Assembly: GCA_016192065.1 (NCBI GenBank) | Contig: JACPUX010000059.1 | Span: 1 to 49,611, forward strand | Direction: 5' to 3' | From: Betaproteobacteria bacterium | Lineage (GTDB): Bacteria > Pseudomonadota > Gammaproteobacteria > Burkholderiales > Casimicrobiaceae | Length of the DNA stretch: 49,611 bases | Shown here: positions 27,699 to 38,319 of the stretch, piece after piece | Layout: each line of letters starts with the position of its first letter | How positions within the stretch are numbered: the stretch's first letter is position 1 | Made by a program: the position numbers and the translations under genes | Notes under the pieces: generated by a model | Told to the model about the DNA's origin: nothing | What the model saw: only the letters and a program-made list of their open reading frames with translations | Databases searched by the model: none

Positions 27699-27908
27699 GG
27701 CGCGCTTCCTGTTTGTTGACGGCGATGTCGCGCGGTGTTCGCAAGAAAAAATCGACTCCTGGCACCGGGTTCCTCCCTGGGAATCGTCAGCGAGGAGCGG
27801 TCGTACCTCAATTTAGGCCATTCGATACGCCCCAGCGCCATGCCTGGCAAAGTATGCCACAGCAAGCGCCGGGAGGTGAATGTCGCCGTTCCGCCGTGGC
27901 GGTCCGCG

Positions 27909-28547
27909 TTACCGGCGGTGAGCGGTGCGCAGGCTCCCCATCCAAGCCGCCAAGGCACGCGCTTGCTGGCTCTCCGAGCTTTCCAAGGCCGCCGCTACAC
28001 GCTCCTGATCGCCCTCGGCGCGATTCTGGCTCAGCTTGAACTTAGCCCTAACGCCCAGCACTGGGATGCGAAAGGCGACGATCGCCTGACGCAGACGACC
28101 GAGCATTTTGGGAGTGAGCTGCGGGGTCCAGGGATGGGCCTGGTGATCCTCGAATCGTCTTACCGTGAGGTCGAGGATGGCGTCGATCTCGCCGTCGTCG
28201 CTGATGATCCGCGGATGGCCGGTGCAATGCACGACGGCGTAGTTCCAGGTGGGCACGGCGCCAGCAGGGTCGGCGTACCAAGTGGGTGAGATGTAGTGAT
28301 GCGGGCCTTGGAAGATGGCCAGGGTCTTCCCCGCGGCGAAATGCTGCCAATGCGGATTGGCGCGTGCGACATGTCCGATCAGCGTTCCATAGGGCTCGCG
28401 ATCGGGCACTAGGAGCAGGGGCAGGTGCGTGACCGCGAGTTCGTCACCGCAGGCCGTGATCAGCGTGGCGAAGGGGTGTTCGCTGATAAGGCGGGCGACC
28501 GCCATGCGGTCATCGCAGAGGAAAGCCTCGGGGGTATAGAGGCTCAT
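27909..28547 (-). CDS. PaiB-like FMN-binding protein
   Basis: 212 aa, full length for the PaiB/FMN-binding negative transcriptional regulator family. It begins MSLYTPEAFLCDD and has HPFATLITACGDELAVTHLP, GHVARANPHW and HHYISPTWYAD with VPTWNYAVVHCTG, all family signatures. In Bacillus PaiB affects protease and sporulation genes; in proteobacteria its job is unclear and it may be a flavin-binding enzyme. It is monocistronic as far as can be seen. Confidence 0.9.
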   Translation of the reverse strand: MSLYTPEAFLCDDRMAVARLISEHPFATLITACGDELAVTHLPLLLVPDREPYGTLIGHVARANPHWQHFAAGKTLAIFQGPHHYISPTWYADPAGAVPTWNYAVVHCTGHPRIISDDGEIDAILDLTVRRFEDHQAHPWTPQLTPKMLGRLRQAIVAFRIPVLGVRAKFKLSQNRAEGDQERVAAALESSESQQARALAAWMGSLRTAHRR

Positions 28548-28602
28548 GGCCGCGAACTTTCCTCAAGGGGCTCCGATGAAGCTTGATCTGATCAGCATCG
28601 CG

Positions 28603-29175
28603 CTAGCTGGCGCTGCGCGGTACTGCGTAGATGGTTAGCGGCAGCGCCGTGTTCTTGTCAAAGGTCGCCCCGGCTTCGATGCCCAGGCGGGCGATCTGCT
28701 CGGCGCTGCGCTCCTGGGCGTAGGCCGAGTGCATCGCGCCCAAGGCGAAATCGCGGCCCGAACCCGCCGCCCAGAAGCGCGTGTATTCGAATACCTCGCG
28801 CATCGAATAGACGCCGTAAATGCCACGCGGATTGGCGATGAGCGCGGTGATCTGGGTCGACTCGTAGGGGTCGTCTTCCTCTTCCTTGGGATTCAGGAAG
28901 TGGCGCTCCTTCAAGATCGGATGGAGCTTGCGGAAAGTCTCAAAAATTGCCGCCTTGCTGGAGAAATCGTACTCGCGGCTGCCGTTCAAGAGGCTTTCGA
29001 ACACCAGTTGGTGCGCTGCGCTTCCGCACAAGCCGATGAAGGTGTCGCCGTGATGCACAATTTTGTCGAACGATGAATCGAATTCGGCGGAAAGCCGGGT
29101 GTCACCAAAGGTGGTGAGAGAATCGGCGGCGATGGCGATCTGATCGTCCTTGCGGACGACAACGAGTGTGGTCAT
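28603..29175 (-). CDS. Betaproteobacterial proteasome homolog (BPH), HslV-related
   Basis: 190 aa. After the initiator Met comes TTLVVVRKDDQIAIAADSLT, which aligns with HslV and proteasome beta subunits: Thr1 as nucleophile, Asp17 in AADS, and a Lys in FDKIV matching Lys33 of HslV after a four-residue insertion. GSGRDFALGAMHSAY near the C-terminus matches the conserved SGxxxA-GA motif. Known BPH members self-assemble into double rings, and no unfoldase partner is fixed. No hslU-like gene is adjacent. It follows gluQ by 68 bp in the same direction. There is no strong ribosome-binding site before the ATG. Confidence 0.85.
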   Translation of the reverse strand: MTTLVVVRKDDQIAIAADSLTTFGDTRLSAEFDSSFDKIVHHGDTFIGLCGSAAHQLVFESLLNGSREYDFSSKAAIFETFRKLHPILKERHFLNPKEEEDDPYESTQITALIANPRGIYGVYSMREVFEYTRFWAAGSGRDFALGAMHSAYAQERSAEQIARLGIEAGATFDKNTALPLTIYAVPRSAS

Positions 29176-29243
29176 GGTGGAATCCGAGGTTGCCGATGAC
29201 GCGGGTCAAAAACCGCAAACCCGCGGGAGATGGAAAGCCTGAA

Positions 29244-30239
29244 TTATACCGTTTCACCGCCCGCGGCGACGGGTGCTTCGCACGCCGCCGCATTTGGCGG
29301 CGAAGCAAAACCCGCTTCGCCGACCCTGATACCCAAAGCGCGCGGGATCGCGGCGCGGCGCCAGTGCGCGAACGCCCAGGGCCAGAATTCCCTGGTGTCT
29401 AGCCATGGTGGCGGCGTCTCCTGTTGGAGAAAAGCCCAGGCGGCCTTGAGCGAGGGCAGCGGATCGTCGAGCGGCAGCGCCGCCGCCCGGGTCTGCTTGG
29501 AGAGCTTTTCGCCATTCGCCGCGGTGGCCACGGGGATGTGCAGGTAGCGCGGCGTTGCAAGAGCGAGCACTTGCTGCAGATAGATTTGCCGCGCCGTGGA
29601 AGGCAACAGGTCGGCGCCACGCACAATGGTATTGATACCCTGCGCGGCGTCGTCCACCACCACTGCCAAATGATAGGCGAACCAGCCATCGGCGCGGCGC
29701 AACACGAAATCGCCGACCTCGCGCGCCAGATCCTGGCGCTGCGGGCCTTGCAACAGATCCTCGAAAGCCACTTGAGCTTCCCCCACGCCAAGCCTCCAGG
29801 CGCGGCGCCGACGCCCCGCCGGCACGCCTTTGCGACAGGTGCCGGGATAGACATGTTCGCCTCCCGCCCCTTGCGGTGCGAGCTGGAGCTCGGCACGGGT
29901 GCAGCCGCAGGGAAACACCAGACCTCGGGTGCGCAAGGATTCTAGCACCGCAGCGTAGGCCTCACCGCGTGTGCTCTGGTACCAGACCTGGCCATCCCAC
30001 TCGAAACCATAGGCTTCCAGGGTCTTCAGGATCAGCGCGGCAGCGCCCGGTTGCTCACGCGGCGGGTCGAGGTCTTCGATGCGCACCAGCCATTCGCCCC
30101 CGTGGGTGCGCGCGTCGGCGTAGCTCGCCAGAGCCGCGAGCAGGGAGCCGAAATGCAATGGGCCAGTGGGGGAGGGGGCGAAGCGGCCGCGATATGCTGG
30201 GCCTTCGCCCAACGAGGTCGAATCCAGGAGTTGTTTCAT
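29244..30239 (-). CDS. gluQ: Glutamyl-Q tRNA(Asp) synthetase
   Basis: 331 aa. It is a glutamyl-tRNA synthetase catalytic core without an anticodon-binding domain: GRFAPSPTGPLHFGSLLAAL carries the HIGH-like signature, and EKLSKQ is the KMSKS-like one. A zinc site is visible as CGCTRAEL followed by VYPGTCR. The enzyme attaches glutamate to queuosine in tRNA-Asp. The frame is open farther upstream into a dispersed repeat, so the ATG at 30239 (MKQLLDSTSLGE) is preferred, though earlier ATGs at 30269 and 30260 cannot be excluded. Confidence 0.93.
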   Translation of the reverse strand: MKQLLDSTSLGEGPAYRGRFAPSPTGPLHFGSLLAALASYADARTHGGEWLVRIEDLDPPREQPGAAALILKTLEAYGFEWDGQVWYQSTRGEAYAAVLESLRTRGLVFPCGCTRAELQLAPQGAGGEHVYPGTCRKGVPAGRRRRAWRLGVGEAQVAFEDLLQGPQRQDLAREVGDFVLRRADGWFAYHLAVVVDDAAQGINTIVRGADLLPSTARQIYLQQVLALATPRYLHIPVATAANGEKLSKQTRAAALPLDDPLPSLKAAWAFLQQETPPPWLDTREFWPWAFAHWRRAAIPRALGIRVGEAGFASPPNAAACEAPVAAGGETV

Positions 30240-30298
30240 GCCGGTTCCAGGCTCTTGCATATGCAACATCCGGGGAGGCGACTGATCGAGTCGAGGTT

Positions 30299-30345
30299 TG
30301 TCATTCCAGCGAATGCCGGAATCCAGCAAGCTCGACCAACCGGAC
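30299..30345 (+). repeat. Dispersed repeat, copy 3
   Basis: TGTCATTCCAGCGAATGCCG, then GAATCCAGCAAGCTCGACCAACCGGACAG. It lies between gluQ and the transglycosylase gene. The inner CCAGCGAATGCCGG portion is partly palindromic, like many REP-type proteobacterial intergenic repeats. Confidence 0.7.
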
Positions 30346-30418
30346 AGCGGCCATCTCTGGTGTGATGGACTTGATTAGTGCTTCGCTCAGCCAAGCATGG
30401 TCAATCGGGCTCCGGCGG

Positions 30419-31045
30419 TCAGTGCGCCAGGACGTTTGCCACCTTCACGCTGTCTTCGGCCGGATAGGCCCAGTTCTTCTTCCAGGCGGCCAGCACCGCG
30501 TTGGGATATTCGGCTCGACCCAGGCTGCCGTTGTAACGGCCGAGGGCGCGAAAGAGATCGCCCTTTTCGACATCGAGGTAGTGCCTGAGAATGGTGCAAC
30601 CGTAACGAAGATTTGTTCTGAGGTGAAACAAATTGTGCTCGCGATCGCCGATCGCCTTCACCCAGAAGGGCATCACCTGCATGAAGCCGCGCGCCCCCGC
30701 GAGCGATACCGCATACTTGCGGAAATTGCTTTCCACCTGGATCAGCCCGAGCACCAGTTGCGGGTCGAGTCCGGCGCGGCTGGCTTCGTAGTAAACCGAT
30801 TGCAGAAGATCGAGCCGAACCTTGGCGTCGGGGACTCGGCTCGCCAGGCGCGAGGACATGATCGCCAGCCAAACCCGGGACTCGCCTTCGTGGACCGCGG
30901 CTGGCCGAGTGGCGGCATGGTCGCTCACCGCTTTGGATAGCGCCGCCTGCACGCTTGCTGCCAGTTGTTCTTCGTGTTGCGCGCCGGCCCAGCCGAGTGG
31001 GCTGAGCAGCGCGAGGAACAAGGCGAACAGGGCGCGGCGGGGCAT
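30419..31045 (-). CDS. Lytic transglycosylase, SLT domain
   Basis: 208 aa with a signal peptide (RRALFALFLALLSPLGWAGA). The SLT fold carries the catalytic Glu in LVLGLIQVESNF, followed by GARGFMQVMPFWVKAIG and ALGRYNGSLG. It cleaves peptidoglycan between MurNAc and GlcNAc, forming anhydro ends, in the periplasm. The ATG at 31045 lies 8 bp past the proS stop, so the two genes are probably cotranscribed. Confidence 0.92.
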   Translation of the reverse strand: MPRRALFALFLALLSPLGWAGAQHEEQLAASVQAALSKAVSDHAATRPAAVHEGESRVWLAIMSSRLASRVPDAKVRLDLLQSVYYEASRAGLDPQLVLGLIQVESNFRKYAVSLAGARGFMQVMPFWVKAIGDREHNLFHLRTNLRYGCTILRHYLDVEKGDLFRALGRYNGSLGRAEYPNAVLAAWKKNWAYPAEDSVKVANVLAH

Positions 31046-31052
31046 GGTGGAC

Positions 31053-32765
31053 TCAGTGGCCAAGTAGCCCGAGAACCTGGGCTTCGATAGCGGCCAGTGG
31101 TACGCGCCGCGCGGCGCTCTCCAGTCGGCCCTGCACTTCCACCACGCCTTCCTTCAGGCCGCGGTCGCCGATGGTGATGCGCAGCGGTACACCGATCAAC
31201 TCAAGGTCGGCGAACATGACACCGGGGCGCTCGTCGCGATCGTCCAGAAATACCTCTATGCCGGCGGCGGCCAAGCTCTGGTAGAGCTGGTCGGCGGTTT
31301 CCTTGACTTGGGCGTTGCGGCCGTAGCCCACCGGCGCGATTGCCACGGCGAACGGAGCCATCGCCGGGGGCCAGACGATGCCGCGCTGGTCGAAGTTCTG
31401 CTCGATGGCGGCCGCGACCACGCGGGTCACGCCGATGCCGTAACAACCCATTTCGATGGGGCGTGCCTGGCCCGCCTCGTCGAGATACTGCGCGCCCATG
31501 GCGGTGGAGTATTTGGTGCCCAGGGCGAAGACATGGCCCACTTCAATGCCGCGGCAAATCTCCAGCGGCCCTTTGCCGTCGGGACTGGGGTCGCCCGCGA
31601 CCACGTTGCGCAGGTCGGCGATCTGCTCAGGCGCGCGCGCGTCGCGCCCGAAATTGACGCCGGTGAGGTGGTAGTCGGCGGCGTTGGCGCCGCAGACGAA
31701 ATCACTCATGGCCGCCACCGTGCGATCGACGATCAGCGGCAGGCCGGCCGGTATGCCGACCGGTCCGAGGTAGCCCGGCGGGCCGCCCACGGCGGCGCGG
31801 ATCTCCTCGTCGCTGGCCCAGCGGAAGCCGGCCAGGCCGGGCAGCTTGGAAGTTTTCACTTCGTTCAGGGTGTGGTCTCCGCGAATGAGCAGCATGTGTA
31901 CCTGGTCTTGCGCCCACAACATGATGCACTTGACCGTGCGCGCCAGCGGAAGTTCGAGCAATTCCGCCACCTCTTCACAGCTCGACTTGCCCGGTGTCGG
32001 CACCTTCTGCATCAGCTCCGCCGGCGCCGCGCGGGGCGAAGGCGGTGCCAGGGCTTCGGCCAACTCGACGTTGGCGGCGTAATCGGACTGCGGGCAGAAG
32101 GCAATGGCATCCTCGCCCGAATCAGCCAGCACCTGAAACTCATGCGAAGCGCTGCCGCCGATCGCTCCAGTATCGGCCGCGACGGCGCGGAACTTGAGTC
32201 CCAGGCGCGAGAAGATCCGTTCGTAGGCGTCATACATGAGCTGGTAGCTGTTCAGCATGCCGGCTTTGTCGAGGTCGAAGGAGTAGGCGTCCTTCATGAT
32301 GAACTCGCGCGAGCGCATCACGCCGAAACGGGGGCGGATTTCGTCGCGAAACTTGGTTTGGATTTGGTAGAAATTCACCGGCAGTTGGCGATAGCTCTTG
32401 ATTTCGCGGCGCACCACATCGGTGATGACTTCTTCGTGGGTCGGCCCGAAGCAGAAATCGCGCTCGTGGCGGTCCTTGATGCGCAGCATCTGCGGGCCGA
32501 ACACCTCCCAGCGGCCGGTTTCCTGCCACAGCTCGGCGGGATGCACGGCCGGCATCAGCAGTTCGATGGCGCCAGCGCGGTTCATCTCCTGGCGGATGAT
32601 GTTCTCGACTTTGCGCAGTACCCTCAGGCCCAAGGGCATCCAGGTGTAGATGCCGCTGCCCAGGCGTTTGATGAGCCCGGCGCGAAGCATCAGTTTCTGG
32701 CTGATGATCTCCGCCTCGGCGGGCGCCTCCTTGAGTGTGGAAAGGAAGAACTGCGTGGCCTTCAT
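31053..32765 (-). CDS. proS: Prolyl-tRNA synthetase, bacterial type
   Basis: 570 aa. Class II motifs are present: motif 2 in [21 protein letters not shown] and motif 3 in [17 protein letters not shown], plus the TxE loop [10 protein letters not shown]. The insertion (INS) editing domain that removes mischarged Ala lies between motifs 2 and 3, about residues 225-405 ([20 protein letters not shown]). The C-terminal anticodon domain contains [21 protein letters not shown] tRNA-Pro gene lies 130 bp upstream on the same strand, but a terminator separates them. Confidence 0.97.
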   Translation of the reverse strand: MKATQFFLSTLKEAPAEAEIISQKLMLRAGLIKRLGSGIYTWMPLGLRVLRKVENIIRQEMNRAGAIELLMPAVHPAELWQETGRWEVFGPQMLRIKDRHERDFCFGPTHEEVITDVVRREIKSYRQLPVNFYQIQTKFRDEIRPRFGVMRSREFIMKDAYSFDLDKAGMLNSYQLMYDAYERIFSRLGLKFRAVAADTGAIGGSASHEFQVLADSGEDAIAFCPQSDYAANVELAEALAPPSPRAAPAELMQKVPTPGKSSCEEVAELLELPLARTVKCIMLWAQDQVHMLLIRGDHTLNEVKTSKLPGLAGFRWASDEEIRAAVGGPPGYLGPVGIPAGLPLIVDRTVAAMSDFVCGANAADYHLTGVNFGRDARAPEQIADLRNVVAGDPSPDGKGPLEICRGIEVGHVFALGTKYSTAMGAQYLDEAGQARPIEMGCYGIGVTRVVAAAIEQNFDQRGIVWPPAMAPFAVAIAPVGYGRNAQVKETADQLYQSLAAAGIEVFLDDRDERPGVMFADLELIGVPLRITIGDRGLKEGVVEVQGRLESAARRVPLAAIEAQVLGLLGH

Positions 32766-32856
32766 GGCGTGCTACCGTGGAAAGGAAAGGATTTATACCA
32801 TGCGCCGGCTTGCCGGCCCAAGCGCCGGGCCGCATCAGCCCTGAGGGGCGGCGCTC

Positions 32857-32887
32857 AAAAAGCAAAGAGGCCGGACAAGCCGGCCTC
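32857..32887 (-). terminator. Terminator after tRNA-Pro
   Basis: Read leftward: GAGGCCGG-CTTGT-CCGGCCTC followed by TTTGCTTTTT. The eight-pair stem begins ten bases after the tRNA CCA end. It separates tRNA-Pro from proS. Confidence 0.85.
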
Positions 32888-32897
32888 CCTGGAATAC

Positions 32898-32974
<77 letters not shown>

Positions 32975-32983
32975 AAAGCGCGA

Positions 32984-32989
32984 ATTATA
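32984..32989 (-). promoter_or_regulatory. -10 box of the tRNA-Pro promoter
   Basis: A perfect TATAAT nine bases before the tRNA 5' end, with a GC-rich discriminator (CGCG) as in stringently controlled promoters. A CTGACG 18 bp upstream may serve as the -35. It overlaps the end of the MerR-type gene region. Confidence 0.6.
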
Positions 32990-32995
32990 CCTGCA

Positions 32996-33373
32996 TCAGA
33001 CCGATTGCGTCAGCAGCGTGCGTATCGCCAACAATTCGCGCCGCAGCAAGGTGATTCCTTCAAGCTCGGCGCGGGCCTCGGCCTCGGGTTGCACCGCGGG
33101 TACGCGCAGGTCTTCGTCCTCGAGCCGATGCCGGGCGCCGTTGATGGTGAAGCCTTGTTCATACAGCAGGTCGCGAATGCGCCGCACCAGCAGTACTTCA
33201 TGGTGCTGGTAGTAGCGGCGGTTGCCACGCCGCTTCACCGGCTTGAGCTGCGTAAACTCCTGCTCCCAGTAGCGCAGCACATGCGGCTTGACGGCGCATA
33301 GCTCGCTCACTTCGCCGATGGTGAAGTAGCGCTTGGCCGGAATCGGCGGAAGATCAGGCCGGTTTTCGCTCAT
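32996..33373 (-). CDS. MerR-family transcriptional regulator
   Basis: 125 aa. An N-terminal MerR winged helix ([20 protein letters not shown], then [20 protein letters not shown]) is followed by a short helical tail with no metal-binding cysteines. It is the small MerR protein habitually found after ihfA in proteobacteria; its targets are not known. Its start overlaps the ihfA end by 20 bp, implying coupled translation. Confidence 0.93.
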   Translation of the reverse strand: MSENRPDLPPIPAKRYFTIGEVSELCAVKPHVLRYWEQEFTQLKPVKRRGNRRYYQHHEVLLVRRIRDLLYEQGFTINGARHRLEDEDLRVPAVQPEAEARAELEGITLLRRELLAIRTLLTQSV

Positions 33374-33659
33374 GGCTGCTGGCTTCCACCATGGCCTTGA
33401 GTTTCTGGCTGGCGTGGAAGGTCACCACGCGTCTTGCGGTAATCGGGATTTCTTCGCCGGTCTTGGGATTGCGGCCCGGGCGCTGCGGTTTGGCGCGAAG
33501 CTGGAAATTGCCGAAACCGGAGAGCTTGACGCTGTCGCCGGATTCCAGGGCATGACGGATTTCTTCGAAGAAACACTCCACCATGTCTTTCGATTCGCGT
33601 TTGTTGAGCCCCAGGCGTTCGAACAGAAGGTCGGCCAGTTCCGCTTTGGTGAGCGTCAT
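33354..33659 (-). CDS. ihfA: Integration host factor subunit alpha
   Basis: 101 aa, normal size. It begins [20 protein letters not shown] and has [20 protein letters not shown], whose Pro intercalates into bent DNA, and ends with the [11 protein letters not shown] helix. It forms a heterodimer with IhfB that bends DNA at specific sites. The gene starts 3 bp after pheT, a conserved operon. Confidence 0.97.
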   Translation of the reverse strand: MTLTKAELADLLFERLGLNKRESKDMVECFFEEIRHALESGDSVKLSGFGNFQLRAKPQRPGRNPKTGEEIPITARRVVTFHASQKLKAMVEASSHERKPA

Positions 33660-33662
33660 TTT

Positions 33663-36026
33663 TTAGTCCTGCGTCCTGAGCTTGGCGTTGAATTGTTTTG
33701 CCGCGACGCCGAGCATTTCCTCGATGACGGCGTCGACGTCCTGATCAGTCATAGTCTTTTGAGTATCTTGCATAAGCACCAGAATTGCAAGGCTTTTCTT
33801 CCCCGATGGAAGGCCTTGACCGCGATAGACATCGAACAGGCCGAGCTCGCTCACCACGTCCGGGCGAACCTTGCGCAAAGCCGCCAGCAGCGCTTCGCCC
33901 GGAACGGCCTCGTCCATCACCAAGGCGAGGTCTCGGCGCACCGTCGGGAAGCGCGAGGGGGGCGTGCCGCCCGGCGCGGGCAGGGCCAAGAGCGGCTCCA
34001 GATCGAGTTCGGCGACAATGGGGGCGCCGGGCAACTCGTAGCGCTGCAACCACTGAGGATGCAATTCTCCGAGGTGGCCGATTTCCAGCCCGTCGACCAG
34101 TACCTTGGCGCTGCGCCCAGGGTGCAGCGCCGGGTGGACCGCGGCCACGGTGATGAGGCGACGGGGCCAGACCAGGGCTTCCAAATCGCCCTTGAGGTCG
34201 TAGAAGTCCACGCGCCGCGCTGGCGTACCCCATTGCAGCGGCGCCTCCGAGCCATAGGCCAGCACCGCCAGACGCTGCGGCTGGGCAAAGGCCTCGCCCT
34301 GACGCAGAAAACAGCGTCCCTGCTCGAAAATGCGTACCCGTTCCTGCTTGCGGTTGAGGTTCTGCCTCAGGCAATCGAGCAGGCCGCCCAGCAGCGAGGA
34401 CCGCATGACGTTCATCTGGCTGGCGATGGGGTTCAAGAGTGCGATGGGCTTGGCCACTCCCGCGAGCGTGTGCTCCCACTCGTCCGGCACGAAGGCGTAG
34501 GTGATCACTTCCTGATAATCGCGCGCCGCCAAGAGACGCTTCAGCCGCGCTGGCGGGCGCTCGGTTTCCGCCAGCGGCAAGGCGCGCTGCGCGCCTTGGG
34601 CAGGCTCGGCGGGGATGTTTTCGAAGCCGTGAAGGCGCGCCACCTCTTCGATGAAGTCCTCTTCGATGTTCAGGTCGAAGCGGTAGGACGGCGGCGTGAC
34701 CCGGAAATCGTCGCCCACGCTTTCAAGAGCGAAGCCCAGGCGCTGGAAAATGTCGGCCATGGCGGACGGTGCCAGTTGCAGGCCGAGAATGCGGTTCACC
34801 CGCGCTGGGCGCACCAGTACCGGCGCACGCGGCGGTGCGCCGAGCTGGTGGTCCTCGATCGGTCCGGCGCTGCCACCGCAGAGCGCCAGCACCAGTTCGG
34901 TCGCGCGTTCGAGGCCTTCCACCGCGCCGGCGTAATCCACGCCGCGCTCGAAGCGGTGCGCCGCGTCGCTGCCCAGATTGAGCCGCCGGCCGCGCCCGGC
35001 GATCGCCTCCGGCGGAAAGAAGGCCGACTCCAGAAAGACCTCGGTGGTGGCGTCGCTGCAGGCGGTGCTGGCGCCGCCCATGACGCCCCCCAGGCCGATC
35101 GGCCCGGAGTCATCGGTAATGGCGACCATGTCCTGCGCGACCGTCACGGTCTGCCCGTTGAGGAGTTCCAGTTGCTCCGTGCCATCACCCCAGCGCACTA
35201 AGATCTCACCTTGGAGCTTGGCGTAGTCGTAGGCATGCAAGGGGCGGTTGAGCTCCAGCATGACGTAGTTGGTAACGTCCACCAGCGCTGAAATCGAGCG
35301 CTGGCCGCTGCGTTCCAAGCGCCGTTTCATCCATTCCGGAGTCGGCGCCCGCGGGTTGACGCCGCGGATCACCCGGCCGGCGAAACGCGCGCAGGCCAAG
35401 GGATCGGTGAGCCGCACCGGCTGGCGCGCTTCGTCAGCGACGGCGGCGGCTGCGATAGCAATTGGCGTCCACGGGGTTTGCGTGATCGCCGCCACTTCTC
35501 GGGCGATGCCGCGCACGCCCAGGCAATCAGCGCGATTGGGGGTGAGCTTGATGGTCAAGATTTGGTCGTCGAGGCCCAGGGCGTCGCGCAAATCTTTGCC
35601 CACTGGCGTTTCCGCTGGCAAAACCAGCAGGCCCGAGGCATCCTCGGAAATGCCCAGCTCGCGTGCCGAGCACAACATGCCGAAGGACTCCACTCCGCGC
35701 ATGGCCACTTTGCCGATAGTGAGACCCGGCAGTTGCGCGCCCAGTGTGGCGCAGGGCACCAGCAAGCCGGCCGCGGCGTTGGGCGCACCGCAGACGATTT
35801 GCAGGGCTTCCCCAGTGCCGACCTCGACGCGGCAGACGCGCAAGCGGTCGGCATTGGGATGGGGCGCGACTTCGAGGATGCGCGCCACCACCACGCCGGC
35901 AAACGCCCCGGCTACCGGGCGCACCGTTTCCACTTCCAGCCCGGCCATGGTGAGCGCATGCGCCAGCGCTGGGGTGTCCAGCGGCGGATCAACGAGGGTG
36001 CGTAGCCATTGTTCAGAGAATTGCAT
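33663..36026 (-). CDS. pheT: Phenylalanyl-tRNA synthetase beta chain
   Basis: 787 aa, full length. In order: the N-terminal tRNA-binding EMAP/OB domain (VARILEVAPHPNADRLRVC), B3/B4 editing domain (residues about 210-375), B5 domain, a catalytic-core-like domain (VITYAFVPDEW) and the C-terminal FDX-ACB anticodon domain (FPTVRRDLALVMDEAVPGE). It pairs with PheS as an alpha2-beta2 enzyme. It starts 12 bp after pheS. Confidence 0.98.
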   Translation of the reverse strand: MQFSEQWLRTLVDPPLDTPALAHALTMAGLEVETVRPVAGAFAGVVVARILEVAPHPNADRLRVCRVEVGTGEALQIVCGAPNAAAGLLVPCATLGAQLPGLTIGKVAMRGVESFGMLCSARELGISEDASGLLVLPAETPVGKDLRDALGLDDQILTIKLTPNRADCLGVRGIAREVAAITQTPWTPIAIAAAAVADEARQPVRLTDPLACARFAGRVIRGVNPRAPTPEWMKRRLERSGQRSISALVDVTNYVMLELNRPLHAYDYAKLQGEILVRWGDGTEQLELLNGQTVTVAQDMVAITDDSGPIGLGGVMGGASTACSDATTEVFLESAFFPPEAIAGRGRRLNLGSDAAHRFERGVDYAGAVEGLERATELVLALCGGSAGPIEDHQLGAPPRAPVLVRPARVNRILGLQLAPSAMADIFQRLGFALESVGDDFRVTPPSYRFDLNIEEDFIEEVARLHGFENIPAEPAQGAQRALPLAETERPPARLKRLLAARDYQEVITYAFVPDEWEHTLAGVAKPIALLNPIASQMNVMRSSLLGGLLDCLRQNLNRKQERVRIFEQGRCFLRQGEAFAQPQRLAVLAYGSEAPLQWGTPARRVDFYDLKGDLEALVWPRRLITVAAVHPALHPGRSAKVLVDGLEIGHLGELHPQWLQRYELPGAPIVAELDLEPLLALPAPGGTPPSRFPTVRRDLALVMDEAVPGEALLAALRKVRPDVVSELGLFDVYRGQGLPSGKKSLAILVLMQDTQKTMTDQDVDAVIEEMLGVAAKQFNAKLRTQD

Positions 36027-36038
36027 GGTCGATCACCC

Positions 36039-37028
<990 letters not shown>

Positions 37029-37081
37029 CTACTCCCACCCCGCTGGCGCGCCCGAGGCGCACCGCGCGGGAAAAGTTGGGC

Positions 37082-37109
37082 AAAAAAAAGGGAGGCGTCC
37101 ACGCCTCCC
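37082..37109 (-). terminator. Terminator between rplT and pheS
   Basis: Read leftward: GGGAGGCG-TGGA-CGCCTCCC then TTTTTTTT. An eight-pair perfect stem followed by eight T, 17 bp after the rplT stop and about 60 bp before pheS. By every visual criterion it is strong. Confidence 0.88.
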
Positions 37110-37126
37110 TCACTGTTTCGGAGTGC

Positions 37127-37483
37127 TCAGGCCAGAGAGGCTTTGGCCTGCTCCGCCAATTTGCTAAACGCGACCTTGTCGTACACCGCCAGATCGGCGA
37201 GCACCTTGCGGTCGATTTCGATCGCGGCCTTCTTCAGGCCGTTCATGAACACGCTGTAGGACAGGCCCAGTTCGCGCGCCGCGGCGTTGATCCGGGCGAT
37301 CCACAGGGCGCGGAATTCGCGCTTCTTGACCCGGCGATCACGGTAGGCGTACTGCCCCGCGCGCATCACCGCTTCTTTGGCGACCCGATAGACATTACCG
37401 CGGCGGCCGCGGAAGCCTTTGGCCTGATCGAAAACCTTCTTGTGCCGCGCGCGCGCGGTTACACCACGTTTGACTCTTGGCAT
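37127..37483 (-). CDS. rplT: 50S ribosomal protein L20
   Basis: 118 aa, exact family length. It begins [20 protein letters not shown] and has the conserved basic N-terminal arm followed by the globular RNA-binding domain ([20 protein letters not shown]). It binds 23S rRNA early in assembly and in many bacteria represses its own operon. It follows rpmI by 12 bp. Confidence 0.98.
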   Translation of the reverse strand: MPRVKRGVTARARHKKVFDQAKGFRGRRGNVYRVAKEAVMRAGQYAYRDRRVKKREFRALWIARINAAARELGLSYSVFMNGLKKAAIEIDRKVLADLAVYDKVAFSKLAEQAKASLA

Positions 37484-37495
37484 GGCTCAGGCTCC

Positions 37496-37693
37496 TCAGG
37501 CGTAGGGCATCATGGCGTGCACCGATTTCACGTTGGTTTCGTGAATTTCGGCCGGGCCGCGCAGATGACGCTTGTTCTTGGTGGACTTCTTGGTGAGGAT
37601 GTGGCGCTTGAACGCCTGCGAGCGCTTGATGCTGCCGCTGCCGCGCACTTTGAAGCGCTTGGCGGCCCCGCTCTTGGTCTTCATCTTGGGCAT
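37496..37693 (-). CDS. rpmI: 50S ribosomal protein L35
   Basis: 65 aa, exact family length. [20 protein letters not shown] and [13 protein letters not shown] [19 protein letters not shown] are diagnostic. It lies between infC and rplT in the universal operon order. Confidence 0.98.
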   Translation of the reverse strand: MPKMKTKSGAAKRFKVRGSGSIKRSQAFKRHILTKKSTKNKRHLRGPAEIHETNVKSVHAMMPYA

Positions 37694-37774
37694 GACTGTT
37701 TCCTTGGTTTGCCGCGGTGGGTGCTTCGCGAGGAAGACTTCAAAAACCCCCTGCCGGCTTGTCGTGGTGATGTC

Positions 37775-38296
37775 TCAGTGCTTCTTCTTGGGACCCAGCA
37801 TCATCACCATCTGCCGGCCCTCAAGCTTGGGAAATTGCTCGACCACGCAATACGGATCGAGATCGGTACGAATTCGCTCCAGAAGCCGCACGCCGAATTC
37901 CTGGTGGGCCATTTCCCGGCCCCGAAACCGCAGCGTCACTTTGGCCTTGTCACCTTCAGTGAGGAAGCGGATCAGATTGCGCAGCTTGATCTGGTAGTCG
38001 CCCTCATCGGTGCCCGGCCGGAATTTCACTTCCTTGACCTGGATTTGCTTCAACTTGAGCTTGGCCTCGTGCTGCTTCTTGGATTCGCGGTATTTGAACT
38101 TGCCGAAATCCATCAGCTTGCAAACCGGCGGACTGGCCTGGGGCGCGATCTCCACGAGATCGACCTCCATTTCTTCCGCCTTGGCCATTGCTTCGGAGAG
38201 CTTGACGATTCCCAGTGGCTCTCCCTCTTCTCCAATCAGGCGGATTTCCGGCGCAGTAATTTCGCCATTGATCCGCTGGTCCTTTTCCTGGGCTAT
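37775..38296 (-). CDS. infC: Translation initiation factor IF-3, apparent AUA start
   Basis: 173 aa when begun at the ATA at 38296. The first residues (initiator)[20 protein letters not shown] match IF-3 N-termini. The only ATG in frame, at 38188, would remove 36 conserved residues. A GGGAGAGGACA ribosome-binding site precedes the ATA by five bases, and no in-frame ATG, GTG or TTG lies between the thrS stop and the ATA. IF-3 rejects codons such as AUU, AUC and AUA, so a rare start allows self-repression when IF-3 is abundant, as known for AUU in E. coli. N-domain residues 1-75 and C-domain 85-173 ([19 protein letters not shown]) are intact. Confidence 0.93.
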   Translation of the reverse strand: MAQEKDQRINGEITAPEIRLIGEEGEPLGIVKLSEAMAKAEEMEVDLVEIAPQASPPVCKLMDFGKFKYRESKKQHEAKLKLKQIQVKEVKFRPGTDEGDYQIKLRNLIRFLTEGDKAKVTLRFRGREMAHQEFGVRLLERIRTDLDPYCVVEQFPKLEGRQMVMMLGPKKKH

Positions 38297-38319
38297 TGTC
38301 CTCTCCCGTCCACAAAAAA

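Noticed and set aside
29243..29248. Perfect TATAAT upstream of the BPH gene
   Set aside because: It is part of the final gluQ codons (GTA TAA) and no -35 is present at the right distance.
30240..30329. Longer N-terminus for GluQ
   Set aside because: The extension MLDSGIRWNDK is read from a dispersed intergenic repeat, not from protein-coding sequence.
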